Source: Rhodospirillaceae bacterium
GTDB lineage: Bacteria; Pseudomonadota; Alphaproteobacteria; Rhodospirillales; Casp-alpha2
DNA length: 34,220 nt
Assembly (NCBI GenBank): GCA_002696205.1
Contig: NZRL01000156.1
Span: 1 to 34,220 of the forward strand
Reading direction: 5' to 3'
Position 1 is the first letter of the stretch. Each line of letters begins with the position of its first letter. The notes beneath the pieces are model-generated. The model did no database searches and was not told the origin of the DNA. It saw only the letters and a program-made list of their open reading frames with translations. Positions 22,463 through 28,892 of this stretch are shown here, in pieces. A program made the position numbers and the translations under genes.

Positions 22463-23610
22463 GGATCGCGGCTGCACTATCCGTCCTGAGCCTGATGGCC
22501 GCCGTGCTGGCCGCCAGCCCGGCCCGTGCCGCCGATCCCGCGCCTACCCCGCTGCCCGATTTCATCAAGGTGCCGCCCGGCTATGCCATCGCCGAATACG
22601 CCCGGGTGCCGAAGGCCCGCACCCTGGTTCCCGTCCCGGACCTGGGTGTTGTCTTCGTCGGCCAACGCGGGCCGGAGGTCCATGCGATCCTGGATACGGA
22701 TCAGGACGGACGGCCGGAGAAGATCGTCCGCCTGTTCGACGATCTCAACGTCGCCAACGGCATCGATTGGAAGGACGGCTGGCTGTACATCGCCGAACAG
22801 GACCGTATCCGCCGGTGGCGCGCGCGGTCCCTGCCCGAATTGATGCGGGCCGAGCCGGAAGTTCTTTACGATAAGCTGCCGGACGACCCCTGGCACGGAT
22901 GGCGCTATGCCCGGTTCGGGCCCGACGGCATGCTTTACGTCGCCGTCGGCGCCCCCTGCAACATCTGCGATCTGAACGGCCTGGAAGGCACCATCATTCG
23001 CCTACGCCCGCCGGAAATGCCGCGCCCGCCCGGCGCCGGGCCGGTCGAGATTTTCGCCCGCGGCGTGCGCAATTCCGTCGGCTTCGATTTTCAGCCGGGC
23101 ACGGGCCATCTCGTCTTCACGGACAACGGCGCCGACAACATGGGCGACGACGTTCCCCCGGACGAATTGAACATCGCGCCCGAACCGGGCATGTGGTTCG
23201 GCTTTCCCCATTTCGGCGGCGGCACGGCACGAACCGAGGAATTCAGCGGCCAGGCCCTGCCCTATCCGCATCACCCGCCGATCGTCGAATTCGGCGCCCA
23301 TGTCGCCTCGCTGGGCGTCAGCTTCTACCGCGGCGACCTTTTTCCGGCCGACGCCAGGGGTGACGCCTTCGTCGCCCATCGCGGATCATGGAACCGGACG
23401 ATCCCCGACGGCTACCGGGTCGCCCGCGTGCGGTTCGACAAGGAAACGGGAACGGCCAAGGGGTGGGAGCCGTTCGCCACGGGCTTCCTGCGCCCGGGCG
23501 GCGCGCGCTGGGGCCGGCCGGTGGATGTCAAGGAACTGCCCGACGGCTCGCTCCTGGTGTCCGACGATCACCGGGGTGCGGTCTACCGCATCACCTATTC
23601 AGGAAAATAG
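22459..23610 (+). CDS. Exported beta-propeller glucose/sorbosone dehydrogenase-like protein
   Basis: A 383-residue periplasmic protein. The signal peptide MRIAAALSVLSLMAAVLAAS ends at ARA-AD (about residue 24). The mature part starts IKVPPGYAIAEYARVPKART and has repeated propeller blades (DLGVVFVGQRGPEVHAILD; GRPVDVKELPDGSLLVSDDH), with FARGVRNSVGFDFQPGTGHL and FTDNGADNMGDD typical of the GSDH / PQQ sugar dehydrogenase-like family. In this family some members use PQQ to oxidise aldoses or sorbosone; binding residues cannot be confirmed here. The start overlaps gpt by 4 nt, so both are co-translated although their functions look unrelated. Confidence 0.88.
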   Translation: MRIAAALSVLSLMAAVLAASPARAADPAPTPLPDFIKVPPGYAIAEYARVPKARTLVPVPDLGVVFVGQRGPEVHAILDTDQDGRPEKIVRLFDDLNVANGIDWKDGWLYIAEQDRIRRWRARSLPELMRAEPEVLYDKLPDDPWHGWRYARFGPDGMLYVAVGAPCNICDLNGLEGTIIRLRPPEMPRPPGAGPVEIFARGVRNSVGFDFQPGTGHLVFTDNGADNMGDDVPPDELNIAPEPGMWFGFPHFGGGTARTEEFSGQALPYPHHPPIVEFGAHVASLGVSFYRGDLFPADARGDAFVAHRGSWNRTIPDGYRVARVRFDKETGTAKGWEPFATGFLRPGGARWGRPVDVKELPDGSLLVSDDHRGAVYRITYSGK

Positions 23611-23679
23611 ACACCGCGAACCGTGCGGCGGCGCGAAATCGCACCGCCGACCGACGTCGGGCATCGAGGCAGGGCCGTC

Positions 23680-23886
23680 CTACGTCTTGTCGGGAGAAAC
23701 GCCTTCGACCTCGGTCGCCATGCGGCGTTCCAGATCGATCAAGTCCTGCGGCAGGTCGGCGCCCGTCGCGCGGAGTTGATCCAGCAGTTCCAGCAATTTG
23801 AGATGCGCCTCGTGCATATCCTCCGGCTGCTCCTCCATTTCGGTGAGCAACAGGCTGATCGCGGCGCGGATTTCGTTCGTGTCCAT
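23680..23886 (-). CDS. Small hypothetical acidic helical protein
   Basis: A 68-residue protein, MDTNEIRAAISLLLTEMEEQ onward, with a helical LKLLELLDQLRATGADLPQD core and many acidic residues. There is no signal peptide, membrane segment or Cys. I do not recognise a family. A start at ATG 23922, 12 codons upstream, is possible, but its added residues look non-coding and that ATG lies at the edge of an FNR-like palindrome. Neither start has a strong ribosome-binding site. It converges on the propeller gene and diverges from the hydrolase pair. Confidence 0.6.
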   Translation of the reverse strand: MDTNEIRAAISLLLTEMEEQPEDMHEAHLKLLELLDQLRATGADLPQDLIDLERRMATEVEGVSPDKT

Positions 23887-23921
23887 GGCGGGCACTTTAC
23901 CATGGTGACGGCCCGTTTCCA

Positions 23922-23935
23922 TTGATCTCGATCAG
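23922..23935. promoter_or_regulatory. FNR-like palindrome before the hydrolase pair
   Basis: TTGATCTCGATCAG matches the FNR consensus TTGAT-N4-ATCAA at 9 of 10 positions. It lies between the small acidic gene (minus) and the first MBL-fold hydrolase gene (plus, start 24050). No convincing -10 is placed at the expected distance in either direction. Confidence 0.4.
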
Positions 23936-24049
23936 GGAAAACCGATTTTTCCGAATTGCTTAGCCGACCGATGAAGCTTGCGGGCCCTTCGCCGGGGCCA
24001 TAGGCTTCATGAAAAGCAGAGGCTTCATAAAACAAAGAGACATCCAACA

Positions 24050-24865
24050 ATGACCGATACCTACAAGCTATATGCCATAAAGTACGGGACCCATGACCCG
24101 CGCCCGGCGTCGCAGAACTTCATGAATCCGCCGGACCCGCACGATGCGCCCTATCCCATCGACTATTTCGTCTGGGCCTGCGTTTCGGAAAACCACACGG
24201 TGGTCGTCGACACGGGTTTCAACGAACATTCCGGCGGGCGGCGGGGGCGCACCATGTTCCGCTGCCCCGTCGACAGCCTAAGGCTGATTGGAATTGATCC
24301 TGACGAGGTCACCGACGTCGTCGTCACCCATATGCATTACGACCACGGCGGCAATTTCGATAAATTCCCCAAGGCGACCTTTCATATCCAGGACAAGGAA
24401 ATGTCCTATATCACCGGACGCTACATGCGGTATCCGGCGCTTCGCAATTCGTTCGACGCCGACGACGTCTGTGAACTGGTCCGCGATCTCTACAAGGATC
24501 GGGTCGAATTCCACGACGGCGACGACGAACTGTTCCCGGGCCTGACCCTGCACCACGTCGGCGGCCATACCCAGGGCATGCAGTTCGTGCGGGCCTGGAC
24601 GGAACGAGGCTGGGTCGTGCTGGCGTCCGATGCCATGCACCTGTTCGCCAACTGGCAACACAAGAATCCGTTCCCGACGGTCCTGCACATCGGCGACATG
24701 CTGGAAGGCCACAAGAAGGTCGTGCGCCTGGCGGAAACGCCGGAGCACGTGATCCCCGGCCACGACCCGCAGGTCCTGGAGATGTACCCGGCGCCGTCGA
24801 AGGACCTGGAAGGCATCGTCATTCAGGTCGACCTGCCGCCGCTCAAGCCCGTGCCGCAGGCTTGA
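24050..24865 (+). CDS. Metallo-beta-lactamase-fold hydrolase, AHL-lactonase-like, copy 1
   Basis: A 271-residue cytoplasmic MBL-fold protein of the AttM/AiiA-like N-acyl-homoserine lactonase group. All dinuclear-zinc ligands are present: H94-x-H96-x-D98-H99 in VTHMHYDHGG, H173 in GGHTQG, D194 in LASDAMHL and H238 in PGHDP. The N-terminus TYKLYAIKYGTHD and PYPIDYFVWACV are shared with the next gene. The ATG at 24050 is chosen because the paralogue starts at the same alignment point; the longer frame from 23978 has a non-protein-like N-terminus. The substrate is unknown: a lactone or another ester/amide is possible, since the family is broad. Confidence 0.92.
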   Translation: MTDTYKLYAIKYGTHDPRPASQNFMNPPDPHDAPYPIDYFVWACVSENHTVVVDTGFNEHSGGRRGRTMFRCPVDSLRLIGIDPDEVTDVVVTHMHYDHGGNFDKFPKATFHIQDKEMSYITGRYMRYPALRNSFDADDVCELVRDLYKDRVEFHDGDDELFPGLTLHHVGGHTQGMQFVRAWTERGWVVLASDAMHLFANWQHKNPFPTVLHIGDMLEGHKKVVRLAETPEHVIPGHDPQVLEMYPAPSKDLEGIVIQVDLPPLKPVPQA

Positions 24866-24881
24866 GGGGGGCACGGAGACG

Positions 24882-25688
24882 ATGATTCAACCGGACACCT
24901 ACGAACTTTACGCCATCAAGTACGGGACCCACGACCGCACGGCGGCGCGCAACTTCATGAACCCGCCGGACCCGCACGACGCGCCCTACCCCATCGACTA
25001 TTACGTCTGGGCCTGTGTCTCGCCGTCGCGCACGGTCATCGTCGATACGGGCTTCGACAAGGCCGGTGCCGAGGAACGCGGGCGGACCTGGTTCCGCTGC
25101 CCCGTCGAAAGTCTGAAACTGATCGGCATCGACGCGGCGGAAGTCACCGACGTCGTCATCACCCATATGCATTACGACCACGGCGGCAACCTGGACAAGT
25201 TTCCCAAGGCGACCTTTCACATCCAGGATCAGGAAGCGGCCTATATGACGGGGCGTTACATGCGTTATCCGACGCTGCGCCATTCCTACGATATCGAAGA
25301 CGTCTGCGGCCTGATCCGCGAGCTTTACGACGACCGCGTCGAATTCCACGACGGCGACAGCGACCTGTTTCCCGGCCTGACCCTGCACCGCGTCGGCGGC
25401 CATACCCAGGGCATGCAGTTCGTGCGCGCCTGGACGCAGCGGGGATGGGTCGTGCTGGCCTCGGATTCCATGCACCTTTACGCCAATTGGCTGGATCGAA
25501 ATCCCTATCCGACGGTTCTGCACATCGGCGACATGATGGAAGGCCACCGCAAGGTCGAACGCCTGGCGGAAACGCCCGACCACGTCGTGCCCGGCCACGA
25601 CCCCCGGGTCATGGATTATTACCCGGCGCCGTCGGACGACCTTGCCGGCATCGTCGCGCGGCTCGATCTGGCACCGCAAATGGACTAG
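24882..25688 (+). CDS. Metallo-beta-lactamase-fold hydrolase, AHL-lactonase-like, copy 2
   Basis: A 268-residue paralogue of the preceding gene, roughly three quarters identical by eye with the same zinc ligands (THMHYDHGG, GGHTQG, LASDSMHL, PGHDP). The two differ most in the loop after VDTGF, in the ITGRYMRYP-to-LRNS region and at the C-terminus (ending DLAPQMD). GGAG sits just before the ATG, 16 nt after the first gene's stop, so they form one transcript. Conservation of both active sites suggests both copies work, perhaps on different substrates. DadA-like dehydrogenase follows after 72 nt. Confidence 0.92.
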   Translation: MIQPDTYELYAIKYGTHDRTAARNFMNPPDPHDAPYPIDYYVWACVSPSRTVIVDTGFDKAGAEERGRTWFRCPVESLKLIGIDAAEVTDVVITHMHYDHGGNLDKFPKATFHIQDQEAAYMTGRYMRYPTLRHSYDIEDVCGLIRELYDDRVEFHDGDSDLFPGLTLHRVGGHTQGMQFVRAWTQRGWVVLASDSMHLYANWLDRNPYPTVLHIGDMMEGHRKVERLAETPDHVVPGHDPRVMDYYPAPSDDLAGIVARLDLAPQMD

Positions 25689-25760
25689 CGTTGGCGGTTC
25701 AAGGCTGCAGCGCGGCCGCCTTATCATCGTGGTTTCAACGGTCAGGGTAAGGACTGCGCC

Positions 25761-27017
25761 ATGAAGGTCATCGTGCTGGGCGCCGGCGTCATCGGCGTCA
25801 CCACCGCCTACTATCTCGCGAAGCAAGGCGCGAAGGTCGTCGTCCTGGACCGCCAGCCGGGCCCCGGCATGGAGACCAGTTTCGCCAACGCGGGCGAACT
25901 GTCCTACGGCATGACCTCGCCCTGGGCGGCGCCCGGCGTGCCGCGCAAGGCGATCAAGTGGCTGATGATGAAATACCGGCCGCTGATCCTGCATCCGCTG
26001 ATCAGTCCGACCATGTGGGGCTGGTGCGCACGCCTGGTGCAGAACTGCAATCCCCGCGATTACGGCATCAACAAGGGCCGCATGGTCCGCATTTCCAACT
26101 ATTCGCGCGACGCCCTGACCGATCTGCTGGCCGAGGTGCCGTTGGATTTCGACATGCAGGAAAAAGGCACCCTGCAGCTGTTCCGCACGGAAAAGCAGGT
26201 TAAGGCGTCGAAGGCCGATCAGGACGTGCTGGCCGAATTCAATTCACCGTTCGAGGTTCTCGACCGTGACGCCTGCATCGCGGTGGAACCGGGCCTGGCC
26301 CATGTCGCGGACAAGTTCGTCGGCGGCCTGCGTATGACCGCCGACCGCACGGGCGATTGCCGCATGTTCACCCTGGCGCTGGCCGAAAAGGCGGCCCAGA
26401 TGGGCGTCGAATTCCATTACGGCGTGACCATCCAGGGCCTGGCCCGCGACCGCATGCGGATCGTCGGCGTCGACACCTCGGACGGGCGCGAAACCGCCGA
26501 CCGCTACGTTTGCGCCCTCGGCCCCTATGCCCCCATCGTCCTGAAATCCGTCGGCATCAAGGTGCCGATCTATCCGATCAAGGGCTATTCCATCACCCTG
26601 CCCGTGACCGACCCGGATGCCGCCCCGCAATCGACCCTGATGGACGAAACCCACAAAGTCGCGATCACGCGTCTGGGCGACCGCATCCGCGTCGCGGGGC
26701 AGGCGGAGATCTACGGCTACAACAAGACGCTGGACCGGGAAGACACGGACACGGTGCGCTACGTGGTCAACGACCTGTTCCCCAAGGGCGGCGACGTGGA
26801 ACAGGCCGAGGGATGGACCGGCCTGCGCCCGATGACGCCCGACGGCACGCCGGTCCTGGGCCCGACGCCCTACGACAATCTGTTCATCAATTCGGGCCAC
26901 GGCACGCTGGGTTGGACCATGTCCTGCGGCTCGGGCCGGCTGGTCGCCGACCTGGTGCTGGACCGTCCGCCGGAAATTTCCACGGACGGCCTGACCCTGG
27001 CGCGCTACGGCCAGTAA
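25761..27017 (+). CDS. dadA: D-amino acid dehydrogenase (DadA-like FAD oxidoreductase)
   Basis: A 418-residue FAD-dependent oxidoreductase of the DAO superfamily; DadA oxidises D-amino acids such as D-alanine to 2-oxo acids and feeds electrons to the respiratory chain at the inner membrane. The FAD fingerprint VLGAGVIGVTTAYYLAKQGA (4-23) with the acidic strand end VVVLDRQ is clear. Other family marks are TSFANAGELSYGMTSPWAAPG (about 39-59), PIKGYSITLPV (about 273-283) and the C-terminal GWTGLRPMTPDGTPVLG and SGHGTLGWTMSCGSGRLVAD. Length is near the 430 of E. coli DadA. AGGA lies before the ATG. It is convergent with panC (9 nt apart). Other D-amino acid oxidising relatives are possible. Confidence 0.9.
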   Translation: MKVIVLGAGVIGVTTAYYLAKQGAKVVVLDRQPGPGMETSFANAGELSYGMTSPWAAPGVPRKAIKWLMMKYRPLILHPLISPTMWGWCARLVQNCNPRDYGINKGRMVRISNYSRDALTDLLAEVPLDFDMQEKGTLQLFRTEKQVKASKADQDVLAEFNSPFEVLDRDACIAVEPGLAHVADKFVGGLRMTADRTGDCRMFTLALAEKAAQMGVEFHYGVTIQGLARDRMRIVGVDTSDGRETADRYVCALGPYAPIVLKSVGIKVPIYPIKGYSITLPVTDPDAAPQSTLMDETHKVAITRLGDRIRVAGQAEIYGYNKTLDREDTDTVRYVVNDLFPKGGDVEQAEGWTGLRPMTPDGTPVLGPTPYDNLFINSGHGTLGWTMSCGSGRLVADLVLDRPPEISTDGLTLARYGQ

Positions 27018-27026
27018 TCGAGCTTA

Positions 27027-27881
27027 CTAAACGGGGACGTTGTCGATCAGCCGCGCCTTGCCCAGCCAGGCGGCGGCCAGCACGCGCGCGGGCCGGGATG
27101 CGTCGGCGGCTTCGTCCAGGGTCGCCGCGTCGCGCACGGTGACGTAATCGACCTGCCAGAATCCGCCGCGCTCCAACTGGCCCTTGGCCCAGGCTTCCAG
27201 ATCGCGCGGGTTCTCGCCGCGGCCGACCTGTTCCGCGACCTGGGCGATGGTGCCGTGCAGGATGGGGGCCTGGGCCCGTTCCTCCGGCGTCAGATAGGCG
27301 TTGCGCGACGACAGGGCCAGGCCGTCGGCCTCGCGTACGGTCTTCACACCGGTCGCCGTGACGGGAATGTCGAGATCGCGGATCAGTTTCTTGATGACCT
27401 GAAGCTGCTGGTAATCCTTTTCCCCGAAATAGGCTTCGTCGGGCAGGGATTGCAGCAACAGTTTGGTGACCACCGTGGCGACCCCGGTGAAAAACCCGGG
27501 GCGGAATTCGCCTTCCAGAACATCGCCCAGGCCGCCGACGTGGACCTTGGTCGAATGACCTTCGGGGTAAACCTCTTCAACGCCCGGTGCGAACAGAAGG
27601 TCGGCGCCTTCGGCCTGGACCATCTCCGCGTCCCGTTCCTCGTTGCGGGGATAGACGCCGAAATCCTCGCCCTCGCCGAACTGGGCCGGATTGACGAACA
27701 ACGTCACCACGGTTTTTTCGCAATCGGCGACGGAATTTTTAACGAGAGAGATATGCCCGTCATGCAGCGCCCCCATGGTCGGCACCAGGCCGACGCGCAG
27801 GCCCTCGGCCCGCCAGGCCGCGATGCGGGCGCGCAGGTCGGAGACGGTACGGACGGTATCGAGCGGAGATGCCACGCCCAT
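27027..27881 (-). CDS. panC: Pantoate--beta-alanine ligase
   Basis: A 284-residue ATP-dependent ligase that forms pantothenate from pantoate and beta-alanine. The HIGH-like motif is PTMGALHDGH (about 34-43); FVNPAQFGEGEDFGVYPRNEERD is the pantoate site; YFGEKDYQQL and ADGLALSSRNAYLT (KMSKS equivalent) are diagnostic. In the RPGHF motif the His is Phe (EFRPGFFTGVATVV), which I recall as a form also seen in other alphaproteobacterial PanC proteins. It starts 4 nt after the panB stop, so they are co-transcribed as panB-panC. Confidence 0.97.
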   Translation of the reverse strand: MGVASPLDTVRTVSDLRARIAAWRAEGLRVGLVPTMGALHDGHISLVKNSVADCEKTVVTLFVNPAQFGEGEDFGVYPRNEERDAEMVQAEGADLLFAPGVEEVYPEGHSTKVHVGGLGDVLEGEFRPGFFTGVATVVTKLLLQSLPDEAYFGEKDYQQLQVIKKLIRDLDIPVTATGVKTVREADGLALSSRNAYLTPEERAQAPILHGTIAQVAEQVGRGENPRDLEAWAKGQLERGGFWQVDYVTVRDAATLDEAADASRPARVLAAAWLGKARLIDNVPV

Positions 27882-27885
27882 GGCC

Positions 27886-28701
27886 CTACTTCTTTTCGAC
27901 CCCGTAGCAATGTTCCAGGCTGGGGAAGGCGCCCGAGCGCACGTCCTGGGCGTATGCCTGGACCGCCCGTTCGATATCGCCGCCGACCTGGGCGTATTTC
28001 TTGACGAACTTGGGCGTGAAGTCGGCGAACATGCCCAGCATGTCGTCGGAAACCAGGATCTGGCCGTCGCAGGCGGGCGAGGCGCCGATGCCGATGGTCG
28101 GGATCGAGACCTGTTCGGTCAGGTCGCGGGCGACCGGTTCGACCGTGCCTTCGACGACCATGGCGAAGGCACCGGCTTCGTCGATGGCCTTGGCGTCGGC
28201 CATGACCTTGCGGGCCCCTTCGTCGCCGCGGCCTTGAATCTTGAAGGCGCCCCGATGTTCGGCCTTTTGCGGCAGCAGGCCGATATGGCCCAGCACCGGC
28301 ACGCCCGAGGCGACGATGGCGGCGACCGTGTCGGCCATTTCCACCCCGCCTTCCAGCTTCACGGCCTGGGCCTCGGTTTCTTCGATCACGCGCTGGGCCG
28401 AGGCGACGGCCTGCTTGGTCGAATCCTCGTAGGTGCCTTGCGGCAGGTCGACCACGACCAGGGATTGCTTGGCCCCCCGCGTCACGGCGCGGCCATGGGC
28501 GCACATGATTTCGATGGTCACGCCCCGCGTGGTTTCCAGGCCGTAAATGACCATGGCCAGGGAATCGCCGACCAGCAGGAAATCGCAGTGGGGGTCCAGG
28601 AACTTGGCCATGGGTTGGGTATAGGCGGTCAGCGACACGATCGGCGTCGCGCCCTTGGCAACCTTGCGGGCCTTCAAATCTTCTACAGTGATACGCGCCA
28701 T
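27886..28701 (-). CDS. panB: 3-methyl-2-oxobutanoate hydroxymethyltransferase
   Basis: A 271-residue enzyme that makes ketopantoate from 2-oxoisovalerate using methylene-tetrahydrofolate, first step of pantothenate synthesis. Family signatures: VSLTAYTQPMAKFLD (about 23-37), LLVGDSLAMVIYG with metal-binding Asp (about 42-54), LPQGTYEDS, AVKLEGG, PVLGHIGLLPQ and IPTIGIGASPACDGQILVSDD near residue 200-220. Length is standard (about 265-275). A hairpin occupies the region just upstream of the ATG and a plausible promoter lies at 28750-28777. panC follows directly. Confidence 0.97.
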   Translation of the reverse strand: MARITVEDLKARKVAKGATPIVSLTAYTQPMAKFLDPHCDFLLVGDSLAMVIYGLETTRGVTIEIMCAHGRAVTRGAKQSLVVVDLPQGTYEDSTKQAVASAQRVIEETEAQAVKLEGGVEMADTVAAIVASGVPVLGHIGLLPQKAEHRGAFKIQGRGDEGARKVMADAKAIDEAGAFAMVVEGTVEPVARDLTEQVSIPTIGIGASPACDGQILVSDDMLGMFADFTPKFVKKYAQVGGDIERAVQAYAQDVRSGAFPSLEHCYGVEKK

Positions 28702-28710
28702 TTTTCTGAT

Positions 28711-28728
28711 CCCGCCTTCTTCGGCGGG
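28711..28728 (-). promoter_or_regulatory. Hairpin at the panB ribosome-binding site
   Basis: Minus strand CCCGCC and GGCGGG (6 bp, all G/C) close the loop GAAGAA, ending 9 nt before the ATG. The purine-rich ribosome-binding sequence (GAAGAAGG) lies in the loop and 3' arm, so folding could lower panB translation. On the plus strand the hairpin is followed by CCTGTTTTGTT, but no plus-strand gene ends here. Confidence 0.45.
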
Positions 28729-28749
28729 CCTGTTTTGTTGGAGCGCCGG

Positions 28750-28777
28750 ACTTTACCAGACCCGCCGAAAAGGGCAA
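28750..28777 (-). promoter_or_regulatory. Candidate panB-panC promoter
   Basis: Minus strand: -35 TTGCCC (28777-28772), 16-nt spacer, -10 TAAAGT (28755-28750). It predicts a leader of about 42 nt that includes the RBS hairpin. Confidence 0.4.
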
Positions 28778-28806
28778 ATAGGCCGGAACGCGAAACCGCA
28801 TCGTGG

Positions 28807-28830
28807 AAATACCCCGGCATCTGGGTATTT
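28807..28830. promoter_or_regulatory. 24-bp palindrome between panB and the GGT-MliC gene
   Basis: AAATACCC (28807-28814) and GGGTATTT (28823-28830) are perfect inverted arms of 8 bp around an 8-bp centre. It lies 63 nt before the GTG start of the ggt gene and upstream of the proposed panB promoter. It may be a repressor operator or a transcribed hairpin; no T-run follows. Confidence 0.5.
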
Positions 28831-28892
28831 GCCTGGGGCGGCCTCAAGGATTACCTGTAAGGACCCTTTGCGTTCTGATCCCGGAGCCCCCC

